A DNA stretch of 64,000 nucleotides from Geoalkalibacter ferrihydriticus DSM 17813 (GTDB taxonomy: Bacteria > Desulfobacterota > Desulfuromonadia > Desulfuromonadales > Geoalkalibacteraceae), in assembly GCF_000820505.1 (NCBI RefSeq), contig NZ_JWJD01000007.1:99750-163749 (forward strand). Reading direction: 5' to 3'. Below the pieces are notes generated by a model. The model did no database searches, was not told where the DNA came from, and was given only the letters and a program-made list of their open reading frames with translations. Made by a program: the position numbers and the translations under genes. This document shows positions 40,085 to 48,820 of the stretch, one piece after another (position 1 is the stretch's first letter; each line of letters starts with the position of its first letter).

Positions 40085-40984
40085 TCAGCGTAAGACCGGG
40101 TTGGCCAAAGATCCGGAAAGGCGCAGGCGATAGGTGCCGTTTCGATCGGGGCTGACACCGGTGAGCAGGAGGAGCTCGGCGAGATTTGGATCCAGTGTCA
40201 TTGTCGGCGTAATTTCAATCTGAGCAGTAATCCGGCTGGCCTGCGGAGATTCGGCCAACAGAAGAGTTCCGCGGCCTTCAACAAGGAGATCGCCGTCTGC
40301 CGTACGCAGTTCCTCGATGCGCAGGTTGCGGCCCTGCAATTCACCGCGCAGGGTAATGCCACCGAGAGAAAGGCGTCCCTCGCTGGCGCCCAGAGCTTCG
40401 AGCCCCGACACGGCCGCGCGGTCGAGTTGCAGTTGAAAGCCCGCCTGCCCCCTTAGTGCTGAAAGATCTCCCGAAGCATCCACGTTGCCACTCAATACGC
40501 CCTGGATGGGGTAGGGAAATTCCGTGGGAAGAAAGGGGGCCAAGCCGATTGCGTTGAGAGTCGTGGCAAGATCGCCGTCTTTGTACATCCGTCCCTGCAT
40601 GGATCCCACGGGGAATCCAGCCGTGACGCCGGCTGCAGGATTGGCGCCGAAGAGAGAGCCCCAGATCGGTGAGATGCGGATAACAGGAATGCGCACCGGC
40701 GGCCAGTTGTCCAACTCGGGTTGCCAGGCGACATTGCGCAAGGTCAGGGTCAAGGGCGGAGCCAGGCTCAGGTCGCCGATATCGATGCGCACTCCGGTTT
40801 GCTGAAAAATGAGCTGCTCGGCCCGCGCGCGCAGAATCTGGTCGGGAAACAAAATCAGAACCGTCAGGACAAAGGCGGCGATAAAAAGAGTGAAGGCGCC
40901 CAGGTGCAAGGCAAATTGGCGCCGCAGGTCAGATTTACTGGCGGTTTTTGTCGGGGATTTGCTGCGTTTGAATAATAATTTCAT
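40085..40984 (-). CDS. gspN: Type II secretion system protein N
   Basis: 299 residues: a basic start, one transmembrane helix (about 28-47, FTLFIAAFVLTVLILFP), then a periplasmic part with RAEQLIFQQTGVRIDIGDLSLAPPLTLTLRN and FPYPIQGVLSGNVDASGDL, the AsmA-like pattern of GspN. It is the last gene of gspC-N and overlaps gspM by 4 bp. GspN is not present in every type II system; its role is accessory. Confidence 0.88.
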   Translation of the reverse strand: MKLLFKRSKSPTKTASKSDLRRQFALHLGAFTLFIAAFVLTVLILFPDQILRARAEQLIFQQTGVRIDIGDLSLAPPLTLTLRNVAWQPELDNWPPVRIPVIRISPIWGSLFGANPAAGVTAGFPVGSMQGRMYKDGDLATTLNAIGLAPFLPTEFPYPIQGVLSGNVDASGDLSALRGQAGFQLQLDRAAVSGLEALGASEGRLSLGGITLRGELQGRNLRIEELRTADGDLLVEGRGTLLLAESPQASRITAQIEITPTMTLDPNLAELLLLTGVSPDRNGTYRLRLSGSLANPVLR

Positions 40985-41511
40985 GCCGGCTTCTGCAGGT
41001 AAGAGACGATAAAGGTGGCGTCCAGTTGTGAGCGATCATCAAAGCGGGTTCTGATCCGCAGGTTCTTGGTGTTGAGATGGATATCGGCGGAGTCCATGGC
41101 ATGCAAGAGCCGCACGAACTGGTCGAGGCGAATGCGTTCCAGGCGAATCTCCACGGACTCTTCGCGAAACTCACCCTGGGTCTGGGGGCTCTGGGGACGC
41201 ATGGAGACCAGGTTTTCCCGAACTCCGGTGCGATTGGTGACATCTTCAACAAAAGAAAACAGGGAAAATCCCCGAGCGCCCGTCACCAGGTGCCGTTCCG
41301 CAACCGTCAGCTCCTGCTGCAGGCGCCGATATTCACGTTGCAGCATACGCACTTCCTCAAGCTGCCGCTCACGGCTGGCAATGCGCGTTTCGGCGGCTGC
41401 AACGGCTTCGCGATAGGGCGAAACCACGCCCAGCCACAGAATCAACAGCAGGATTGCGGCGGCGCCGCATGCGAGAAAAATTTTTTCTCTTGGGGACAGG
41501 TTGCCGATCAT
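40981..41511 (-). CDS. gspM: Type II secretion system protein M
   Basis: 176 residues. A single transmembrane segment (IFLACGAAAILLLILWLGVV), a coiled coil (about 38-75, AAAETRIASRERQLEEVRML), then a small ferredoxin-like periplasmic domain ending RLHAMDSADIHLNTKNLRIR. It partners GspL in the inner-membrane platform. Overlaps gspL by 4 bp and gspN by 4 bp. Confidence 0.88.
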   Translation of the reverse strand: MIGNLSPREKIFLACGAAAILLLILWLGVVSPYREAVAAAETRIASRERQLEEVRMLQREYRRLQQELTVAERHLVTGARGFSLFSFVEDVTNRTGVRENLVSMRPQSPQTQGEFREESVEIRLERIRLDQFVRLLHAMDSADIHLNTKNLRIRTRFDDRSQLDATFIVSYLQKPA

Positions 41512-42905
41512 CGTATGAATTCCTCCGGCGTAATCCTCAGATTCAGGCGAAAGTCGACACGGGTGCCTTCCAGGCCCATTTTGGCATCGGTGATCTGCGC
41601 ATCCCGAAAAAGAGGCGATGTTTCAAGGCTGCGCGACAGCCGATTGATGGCCTCAAAGGAGGTGGTCGTGCCGTCGAGGCGCAACTGCTCCCCGATGAAC
41701 GAGAGTTCACGCACGTCCAGGGTGACATCCGCCGGTGAGCGCGCCGAAATCTCACGCAGGATGCTCAGGGCCGAACGGTCGCTACCCAGCCCGAGCAGGC
41801 GCGCACGATCCTGCAACTGAACCAGGCTGCTGCGCATCTGCGCCGGAACATCGACGATGACCGTAGCCTGGGGGAAGGTTTCACGAAAGATGTTTGACAT
41901 CTCCTCGCGCAGAGCATCGGCGCGCGACATTTTGTGCGCATAGTTGGTATAGGCGCCGGCGCCGAGCAACACCAGGCACAGCCCGAGCAGCACGGAGGCA
42001 CCAATCAGACGGCGGCGAAAACCGCTCCATTCGCTCTTCGGCGCCAACTCGCCTTTGAGGAAATTGAGGTTTCTCTCGCGTTCCGGCAGCGCGGTGCGCA
42101 ACGCCAGGGCCGCCGCCGGGAGAAAGGCCGGCTCCAGTGGTTCTCCGGCGAGCTTGAGTGAAGGAACTTGCACGCTGAGCCCGGCGTCGCTCAGAGTTTG
42201 CCGCAGTTCGTTGGTCACGCCCGAGCCGATCAGAATCAGGGGCAGGGGGGGGTGCTTTCCGGCATGGGCAAGGGCCAGATATTCACGCATCATAAGGGAC
42301 GCGATTTTCTGCGTATCGAGATTTGCCCTGCGCGGCAGGCTGCGATAGTCGGCCACCTGACCGTCTTCGATCCGGGCGAGAACCACCTCTTTCTGGTTGA
42401 GGGTGGCCAGCACCCCCTTATCCACATGCTTGCGCAGACCGGCGACCCAGGCAAAGGGCGCCAGGTCCAGCAGGTGCAGAGGGTGTCCGGCTTCTTGAAA
42501 TTTTTCGGCCATGGCGGCTGCGGCGGATTTTTTGACCGCGGCCGCGGCAATGCTGAACTGGCCGTCCTGCGGGCGAGCCGCGAGAAAATCAAATTCCAAA
42601 TCTTCGCCATTGGGAACCTGGCCGGCCAATTCCAGCGGTAGAGCCGCTGCGATCTTTTTGGGGTCGGAAAACGGAAACTCCAGGGTGCGGAAGAAGCTGC
42701 CCACGGCGGGCAGACAGGTCGCCACCCGATCTCCGAAAGCCAGGTCTCCGAGAATTTCTGACAAGGCCTGGGAAAGGTCGCTTTCGTCAGCGGCAAGAGG
42801 GCGCAGGGTTGCCGCCGTAAGGACCGGTCCCGTTTTGGTCATTTCAGCCGTGACGGCACGCAGCGTGCCTTTCTCAATGTCGATACCGATAAATTTTTTA
42901 GCCAT
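41508..42905 (-). CDS. gspL: Type II secretion system protein L (PilM/PilN-like)
   Basis: 465 residues. The cytoplasmic N-terminal part begins MAKKFIGIDIEKGTLRAV, an actin-like PilM fold. A transmembrane helix (about 315-335, LIGASVLLGLCLVLLGAGAY) leads to a periplasmic PilN/GspL ferredoxin-like domain (ISARSPADVTLDVRELSF to LNLRITPEEFIR). It links the GspE ATPase to the membrane platform. Confidence 0.88.
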   Translation of the reverse strand: MAKKFIGIDIEKGTLRAVTAEMTKTGPVLTAATLRPLAADESDLSQALSEILGDLAFGDRVATCLPAVGSFFRTLEFPFSDPKKIAAALPLELAGQVPNGEDLEFDFLAARPQDGQFSIAAAAVKKSAAAAMAEKFQEAGHPLHLLDLAPFAWVAGLRKHVDKGVLATLNQKEVVLARIEDGQVADYRSLPRRANLDTQKIASLMMREYLALAHAGKHPPLPLILIGSGVTNELRQTLSDAGLSVQVPSLKLAGEPLEPAFLPAAALALRTALPERERNLNFLKGELAPKSEWSGFRRRLIGASVLLGLCLVLLGAGAYTNYAHKMSRADALREEMSNIFRETFPQATVIVDVPAQMRSSLVQLQDRARLLGLGSDRSALSILREISARSPADVTLDVRELSFIGEQLRLDGTTTSFEAINRLSRSLETSPLFRDAQITDAKMGLEGTRVDFRLNLRITPEEFIR

Positions 42906-42917
42906 ATCTCTATATTT

Positions 42918-43874
42918 TCAGTCAACGCGCAGTGAGTGGATTTGATTGTTCCGCTTGCCGACCACGGCGGTCACGGTACGGGTTCCATCATTGACCCATG
43001 CCTGCGAGCGGATGCGGTAAAAGTCGCTTCTGAACGTAATGCTGTACGTCAGTTCGGCACTGGTGGGAAATAATTCCCACAGACCGGGAAACTCACGTTG
43101 GAAATCCTCGAGAGTCTCAAAGGGTGAAAGATCACGGGCTTCCGCAATGGCCTCGGCTTCTTCGAAAAAGATGCGGCGATCCTCATCGAAATACAGGGTT
43201 GCAATGACCTCCGGGCTGGCCGTGTTGAGGTTGACCCGCAAGTTGCCGTAAATCGTGACGTGGGGGCGCAGCCGGTCGACGATCTCCGGAGTAAAGCCCC
43301 TGACCAGGGCCAGCTCGTCAAGACTGACCAGGGGACCGTTGCGGGCCATGTAGGGCGGATTGAGGCTCTGATAATAGTTGCTCTCAGCCCCTAGCGCGCC
43401 ATCCTGATCATAGGTCTCGCTGTCCGTGTCGAGCCAGTCGATGAGGGCCGCCACCATGTCCGCCGGATGGTCGAAGTCGAAATGCTCGAACAGACGCGTC
43501 AGGCGCTCTCTCTGCACGGGCTCGGGATTGTTGCCGCGCACCAGGGCGTTGATCGCCAGTCGGCCGTCGAGATCCTCAATGTCGATGGTGATGACACCCT
43601 CGTCACCTACCGGAAAATTAGCGACTCCCTGCCCCCAGAGTTCATTGCGGGCATCGTAATGATTCTGGTCTTCCTGCAAAATCATCTGCCCTGCACGAAC
43701 GCCGCCGCGCGCCAGATAATAGGAGCGTGTGCTGTCGCGATAGGTTTCGACCAGGCGCAGATCCACCAGGGTCGAAAAGGCGAACTCCGTCAGCAGAGCC
43801 GACAGCAGGGCCACAACCACCAGCACCATCAGCAGGACCATGCCCTTTTCTTGGCGCAGGAGTGATTTCTTCAT
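42918..43874 (-). CDS. gspK: Type II secretion minor pseudopilin K
   Basis: 318 residues. The prepilin motif is KGMVLLMVLVVVALLSALL: cleavage after Gly, with no Glu at mature position 5, exactly as expected for GspK. The large periplasmic part contains IDIEDLDGRLAINAL, HFDFDHPADMVAALIDWLDTD and LVRGFTPEIVDRLRP, the GspK helical insert. It caps the pseudopilus tip with GspI and GspJ. Confidence 0.92.
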   Translation of the reverse strand: MKKSLLRQEKGMVLLMVLVVVALLSALLTEFAFSTLVDLRLVETYRDSTRSYYLARGGVRAGQMILQEDQNHYDARNELWGQGVANFPVGDEGVITIDIEDLDGRLAINALVRGNNPEPVQRERLTRLFEHFDFDHPADMVAALIDWLDTDSETYDQDGALGAESNYYQSLNPPYMARNGPLVSLDELALVRGFTPEIVDRLRPHVTIYGNLRVNLNTASPEVIATLYFDEDRRIFFEEAEAIAEARDLSPFETLEDFQREFPGLWELFPTSAELTYSITFRSDFYRIRSQAWVNDGTRTVTAVVGKRNNQIHSLRVD

Positions 43875-44485
43875 GGCTCGATCCGCGGAATTTCAATTGC
43901 CGTAAGAAAGGTCAGCGGTCGTCCTGCGGCTTCCATCTCCAGGAAAAGTTCCACCATCTGCGGCAAGCCGCCACCCTCGGTGGCGTTCCACTCATCGCGC
44001 CATTCGAGACCGTCGAAAAAGCGTACGCCGAATCGCGAAATCCCGGCGGCAAGACGATGCTCCATGCCTTCGGCGTTGACCCCGGGAAGCAGGCTCTCCT
44101 CCATCCGCACCAGAATCGGCGGAGCTTCACGGTCGTCAGGGTTGAGGCGAATCTCGTAGCGAACCTGCGAAATGCCGCTGGCGCGGGGCAGTGTCGGCGA
44201 GGTGATCGTCGTTGTCAGTTCAAGGTAGTCTTGGCCAAGGATATCGCCCTCTCCCCCACGAAACAGGGTGTCGCGGGCCGTCGGCCGAAAATAGGTGCTG
44301 CGGATCTCGCGGCCCATGCGATCGAAAAGCACCCGCGCCTGGTGATAAATCTCGCCGTCGCCTTCCAACTCCTCCTTCGCCGAGCTCAAAGAGGCAAAGA
44401 CGCCATAGGTGCTCGTCAGCACGATGGCGGTGATGGCGAGTGCCACCAGAATCTCCAGCAGGGTGAATCCCTTCGCCTCATTCAT
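43871..44485 (-). CDS. gspJ: Type II secretion minor pseudopilin J
   Basis: 204 residues. Prepilin motif KGFTLLEILVALAITAIVLTS with Glu5 of the mature form. The body is typical of GspJ (QARVLFDRMGREIRSTYF, GDILGQDYLELTTTITSPTL). Overlaps gspK by 4 bp and gspI by 4 bp. Confidence 0.92.
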   Translation of the reverse strand: MNEAKGFTLLEILVALAITAIVLTSTYGVFASLSSAKEELEGDGEIYHQARVLFDRMGREIRSTYFRPTARDTLFRGGEGDILGQDYLELTTTITSPTLPRASGISQVRYEIRLNPDDREAPPILVRMEESLLPGVNAEGMEHRLAAGISRFGVRFFDGLEWRDEWNATEGGGLPQMVELFLEMEAAGRPLTFLTAIEIPRIEP

Positions 44486-44880
44486 AGCCTGATCGACTCT
44501 CCCGGGCGAAACACGAAAGAGGTCAGTTCAACGCGCTCCATCCGTCGGGCCGGACCCCAGAAGACCAGCACATCGATCTGCTGCACCGCCGGCAGAAGTG
44601 TGTCGGAAAAAACCAGTTCCCAGCGGTAATCCTGAAAAGGTTCGTCGAAAACACCTTCAGGTTCCAGTTCGCTGTCACGTCCCAGACGGTAATAAGTTTC
44701 GACCTCGCTCATAACTCTCTCAGCCAGCATGGTGGCCCGCGTCAACCGCTGGATTTCGCCTTGAGCGTTGATTGAGCGGTTGCCCAGACTGAGCAGAGTG
44801 GTAAGAGCGATGGCAACCACCGCCAGGGCGATCATGACCTCCAGCAGGGAAAAACCTTTGTTGTTTCCCGGGTAAACCAT
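44482..44880 (-). CDS. gspI: Type II secretion minor pseudopilin I
   Basis: 132 residues. Prepilin motif KGFSLLEVMIALAVVAIALTT, then RATMLAERVMSEVE and a short beta domain ending RPGESIRL. Its start touches the gspH stop (1-bp overlap). Confidence 0.92.
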   Translation of the reverse strand: MVYPGNNKGFSLLEVMIALAVVAIALTTLLSLGNRSINAQGEIQRLTRATMLAERVMSEVETYYRLGRDSELEPEGVFDEPFQDYRWELVFSDTLLPAVQQIDVLVFWGPARRMERVELTSFVFRPGESIRL

Positions 44881-45419
44881 CAGCGGAACTCGCGGTGGTC
44901 GTCATAAAATTCGGCGGTGCCCGTCAAGGGAGAAAAACGCACCGTCATTTTTCCTAAACCATCCTCCAGGTGCAACACCGCCTCCTCGAGCCAACCCACC
45001 GGATAGATATCCATGGACACCGCGCCGGAAGAAAAGGAGCCTTTGCCGAAAACCTCAACGTTTTTGATGCGCACCGAACCGGGCAATGCGGCCCGACCAT
45101 AACGACCGGGCAATGCCGTCCACTCGCCATTGAGTTCCTGACGCTGGGTGGCAATCGTGGTGCCGTCGAGATCAAAAGTCATGCGGTGAGTCAGCCCCTG
45201 CAAGGCCGCTTCGTTGTAGAGATATTTAACAGTTCCGGCAATCTTTCGCCCAGCGGACTTGAGCTCCGCATCGCCGACACGGCCGAGGAGCGGCACCGTC
45301 AATACGGACATCAGCGCCAAAATCAGAACGACAATGCCCAGTTCGATCAAGGTAAAGCCGCGCGCGTTGCCGAGCCGGCAGAGTATGTTATTGGATGTTC
45401 CAGTTCTCAATATCGGCAT
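44880..45419 (-). CDS. gspH: Type II secretion minor pseudopilin H
   Basis: 179 residues from ATG 45419. Prepilin motif ARGFTLIELGIVVLILALMS at residues 20-39, followed by the GspH domain (AGRKIAGTVKYLYNEAALQG, MTFDLDGTTIA, MDIYPVGWLEEAVLHLEDG). The start lies inside the gspG 3' end (32-bp overlap). A TTG at 45410 would give a shorter leader; an upstream in-frame start at 45452 overlaps gspG more deeply and is less likely. Confidence 0.85.
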   Translation of the reverse strand: MPILRTGTSNNILCRLGNARGFTLIELGIVVLILALMSVLTVPLLGRVGDAELKSAGRKIAGTVKYLYNEAALQGLTHRMTFDLDGTTIATQRQELNGEWTALPGRYGRAALPGSVRIKNVEVFGKGSFSSGAVSMDIYPVGWLEEAVLHLEDGLGKMTVRFSPLTGTAEFYDDHREFR

Positions 45420-45828
45420 TGCGCCCTTCGCCGCCCGGTTCGCCGTCGGCACCGTAGGAAATCAGGTCATATTCACCGTGTACGCCGGGGCTCAGATAGA
45501 CATAGGGGTTACCCCAGGGATCCAGAGGAATTTGCCGGATATATCCACCTTCGCGATAATTGTTGGGAATGCGGCCTGTTTCCGGTTTGCGCACCAGTGC
45601 CTGAAGCCCCTGTTCGGTGGAGGGAAAAAAGCCGTTGTGCAGTTTGAACATGGCCAGAGCCTCTTCGAAGCTGCGAATCTGCACCTGGGCCTTGGTGCGA
45701 CGCGCCTCATCGGGCTCGTCGAGAAGCCGCGGCACCACGATTCCGGCAAGAATGCCGAGAATAATTACCACCACCATAATTTCAATCAGGGTAAATCCGC
45801 GCTGAGAGTGCTTGAGATATTTCGTCAT
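45388..45828 (-). CDS. gspG: Type II secretion major pseudopilin G
   Basis: 146 residues. Prepilin motif QRGFTLIEIMVVVIILGILA after a short basic leader, then the conserved GspG body: ALAMFKLHNGFFPSTEQGLQ, IPLDPWGNPYVYLSPG and YDLISYGADGEPGGEG with the calcium-binding loop. GTGAGG nine bases upstream supports ATG 45828; ATG 45837 overlaps that site and is less likely. Confidence 0.93.
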   Translation of the reverse strand: MTKYLKHSQRGFTLIEIMVVVIILGILAGIVVPRLLDEPDEARRTKAQVQIRSFEEALAMFKLHNGFFPSTEQGLQALVRKPETGRIPNNYREGGYIRQIPLDPWGNPYVYLSPGVHGEYDLISYGADGEPGGEGRNADIENWNIQ

Positions 45829-45892
45829 TTTTTTCATCCTCACCAATGTGTTTTTTATTCCAAAGGCGTTTTTACCTTCAACCGCTTTGCCC

Positions 45893-47113
45893 TCAGCCAA
45901 TTCCCTGGCTGGCCTCGAAAATCGGCAGCAGGATGGCCAATACAATAAACCCGACGACCGTGCCCATGAGCAGAATCATAAGCGGTTCCAGCAACGAGAG
46001 AAGGGCGTTGATGGTCGAATCAACCTGGTGTTCGTAGGCATCGGCCACTTTGAACAGCATTTCTTCAAGCTCGCCGCTTTTTTCACCGACCGCCGCCATC
46101 TGCGACACCATTTTAGGAAAAACTCCCGATCTCAGTAAGGGTTGCGCCAGGCTTTCGCCCTCGCGCACCGCGACAATGGTGTCTTCAAGAACCTTTTTCA
46201 GTACGCGGTTGTCCATCAGATTCTGGACGATTTCCAGCGCCGCAAGCAGAGGCACGCCACTGCGCAGCAAAGTGCCCAGTGTGCGTGTAAAGCGCGCGGT
46301 GGCCAACAACAGATTGAGTTTGCCGATCAGCGGCAGCGACAACTTGCGCCGATCGAATTGATATTGGCCCTTTTCCGTTTTGAGATACTGGCGCAGGGCG
46401 GCCAGAGCGGCAATCAGCAACCCGAGCAGCAGCCACCACCAATCGCTGAGAAAATCACTCGTGCCGATCAACAGTTGGGTCGGAAGCGGCAGGGCGCGAT
46501 CCATATCATCAAGCATCCGTGTGACCTTGGGCACGACGAACGCCATGAGAAAGAACAGGACACCGATACCGATAATCGCCATGAGAACCGGATAAGCCAT
46601 GGCGGCCTGAATGCGCGAGCGCAGACGCGCCTGCTCTTCGAGAAAATCGGCCAATCGTTGCAGAACCTGATCCAGCGTACCGCTGCTTTCCCCCACCTTG
46701 ACCATATTAACGTAAAGGTCGGAAAAAATGTGCGGATGCTGCGCCAGCCCCTGATTGAGCGCCTGGCCCTGGACCACCTCTTCGCGGGTCTGGTTAAGGG
46801 CTTTGGCAAAGACGGGTTTTTCCTGCTGCCCGGCCAGAGTCCCCAATGCTTCATCCAGGGGGATCCCGGCACTCAGCAGCGTGGCCAACTGGCGGGTGGC
46901 GGCCGCCAGGTCGCCCACGGGAATGCGCCGGCGGGCAATGAGAGACGCCAGGCTGCGCCGGGATTTGACGACTGCGCTCTGCTGCGCGATGTCGGTCGCA
47001 ACGATGCCCTGGCTCTTGAGTTGCTGCAGGGCCGAGCGACGACCACTGCCTTCAATGACTCCGGAAACTTTTTTCCCCTGGGCGTTATAGCCTGCGTATT
47101 CGAAGAGGGGCAC
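45893..47113 (-). CDS. gspF: Type II secretion inner-membrane platform protein F
   Basis: 406 residues: two GspF domains, each with the L-x-x-G-x-P-L pattern (LATLLSAGIPLDEALG near 75 and LGTLLRSGVPLLAALEI near 276), and three membrane segments, including AYPVLMAIIGIGVLFFLMAF and LMILLMGTVVGFIVLAILLP. It sits 64 bp upstream of gspG and 1 bp after gspE. Confidence 0.93.
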   Translation of the reverse strand: MPLFEYAGYNAQGKKVSGVIEGSGRRSALQQLKSQGIVATDIAQQSAVVKSRRSLASLIARRRIPVGDLAAATRQLATLLSAGIPLDEALGTLAGQQEKPVFAKALNQTREEVVQGQALNQGLAQHPHIFSDLYVNMVKVGESSGTLDQVLQRLADFLEEQARLRSRIQAAMAYPVLMAIIGIGVLFFLMAFVVPKVTRMLDDMDRALPLPTQLLIGTSDFLSDWWWLLLGLLIAALAALRQYLKTEKGQYQFDRRKLSLPLIGKLNLLLATARFTRTLGTLLRSGVPLLAALEIVQNLMDNRVLKKVLEDTIVAVREGESLAQPLLRSGVFPKMVSQMAAVGEKSGELEEMLFKVADAYEHQVDSTINALLSLLEPLMILLMGTVVGFIVLAILLPIFEASQGIG

Positions 47114-47114
47114 C

Positions 47115-48815
47115 TCAGACGTCCTCCTGAGTAACGCGCATCACTTCTTCCAGACTCGTCTGTCCTTTAAGGGCCTTGCCCAGGCCTGCATCACGCAAGG
47201 GTACCAAGCCTTTGCGCATGGCTGCGTTTTTGATGGTCGCCGAATCGCTTTTTTTCAGAATCAGCTCGCGAACCTCGTCGTCGACCGTCAGCAACTCGTA
47301 AATGCCGGTACGGCCGCGATAGCCTATATCCATGCATTGCTCGCAGCCGCGTCCGCGATAGACCGTTCCGCCGGCGGGAAAGGTCGTGCTCAGACCCATT
47401 TCCGCCAGAACTTCGGTACTTGGTTGATAGGCTTCCTTGCAGTGGGGGCAGATGGTGCGCACCAGACGCTGAGCGAGAATGCCCACCACCGAGGAGGCGG
47501 CGAGAAACGGTTCCACACCCATCTCCACCAGGCGCGTGAGCGCTCCGGCCGAATCGTTGGTATGCAGAGTGGAAAATACCATGTGGCCTGTGAGCGCCGA
47601 TTGGACGGCGATTTCAGCCGTTTCGCCGTCGCGGATCTCGCCGACCATAATGATGTCGGGATCCTGGCGCAGAATGGAGCGCAGGCCGTTGGCAAAGGTC
47701 AGGTTGATTTTGGCATTGACCTGGATCTGTCCAACCCCGGCCAATTGATATTCGATGGGATCTTCGACGGTGATGATGTTTTTCTCGCGGCTGTTAAGAC
47801 GCGTCAACGCCGCGTAAAGGGTGGTGGTCTTGCCCGAGCCGGTAGGGCCGGTGACCAGAAAAATGCCATGGGTTTTATGGATCATGGCATGAATGTTCTG
47901 GAGCAAAGTACTTTCCAGGCCGACATCTTCCAGGGTCAGAACATTGGAGCTTTTGTCAAGCAGGCGCAGCACGATGCGTTCGCCGAAGGCGGTGGGCAGC
48001 GACGAGACGCGCACGTCCACATCCTTGCCGGCAATGCGCACGCGGAATCGACCATCCTGGGGCAGGCGCTTTTCCGCGATGTTGAGGTTGGACATGATTT
48101 TGATGCGCGAAATGATGCTCGCATGAGCCTTGAGCGGCGGCCTGATGACCTCGTAGAGAATGCCGTCGATGCGGTAGCGCACCACCAGTTCGGTTTCGAA
48201 CGGTTCAATATGGATGTCGCTCGCCCGTTCGCGATAAGCCTGGGTCACCAGGCTATTGACGAAGCGGATGATGGGCGCTTCATCGGAGGTGTCAAGCAGG
48301 TCAGCGGGTTCGAGGTTTTGCGGTAGTCCCTCGCCGCGATCGCTGCCGATATCACCGATGATTTCCTGGGTTTCGCCCGCGCGCGCCTCATAGGCCTGAT
48401 TGATGGCACGCAGAATTTCCTGCGGAGTGGCAACCGCTGATTCTACATACTCGCCGGTCAGGGATACCAGATCATTGAGGGGACGGCTGTCGAGAGGGTC
48501 GGCGACCGCAACGAGGATGCCCTCGTCGCTGCGGCGAACGGGGAATATGCGGTATTCCTTGGCAAATCCGATGGGCACAAGGTCAAGCAGGCCATTGTCC
48601 AGGGCATCAAGGGAAATCCGCTCAAGAAACGGTATGTCCTGTTGGCGGGCCAGAGCGCGAGCCAATTGCTCGGCGGTTATGACCTTTTTGTCCAGCAGCA
48701 GTTCTCCCAGGCGGCGACCTCCAGACGGTTGCGCGGACAAGGCTTCGTCCAGGGCTGCCTGGGACAATCCGGCATCCTCGCGCAGAATTTCACCTATGCG
48801 TTTCCAAACGGTCAT
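47115..48815 (-). CDS. gspE: Type II secretion ATPase E
   Basis: 566 residues. An N-terminal GspE/MshE domain (GLSQAALDEALSAQPSGGRR and on) is followed by the motor: Walker A VTGPTGSGKTTTLYAAL, the Asp box NIITVEDPIEYQLAG, Walker B ILRQDPDIIMVGEIRDGETA, and the His box MVFSTLHTNDSAGALTRL. A tetra-cysteine zinc site follows (CPHC, CEQC). It powers pseudopilus assembly from the cytoplasm. ATG 48815 is 5 bp downstream of the gspD stop. Confidence 0.95.
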   Translation of the reverse strand: MTVWKRIGEILREDAGLSQAALDEALSAQPSGGRRLGELLLDKKVITAEQLARALARQQDIPFLERISLDALDNGLLDLVPIGFAKEYRIFPVRRSDEGILVAVADPLDSRPLNDLVSLTGEYVESAVATPQEILRAINQAYEARAGETQEIIGDIGSDRGEGLPQNLEPADLLDTSDEAPIIRFVNSLVTQAYRERASDIHIEPFETELVVRYRIDGILYEVIRPPLKAHASIISRIKIMSNLNIAEKRLPQDGRFRVRIAGKDVDVRVSSLPTAFGERIVLRLLDKSSNVLTLEDVGLESTLLQNIHAMIHKTHGIFLVTGPTGSGKTTTLYAALTRLNSREKNIITVEDPIEYQLAGVGQIQVNAKINLTFANGLRSILRQDPDIIMVGEIRDGETAEIAVQSALTGHMVFSTLHTNDSAGALTRLVEMGVEPFLAASSVVGILAQRLVRTICPHCKEAYQPSTEVLAEMGLSTTFPAGGTVYRGRGCEQCMDIGYRGRTGIYELLTVDDEVRELILKKSDSATIKNAAMRKGLVPLRDAGLGKALKGQTSLEEVMRVTQEDV

Positions 48816-48820
48816 GGCTA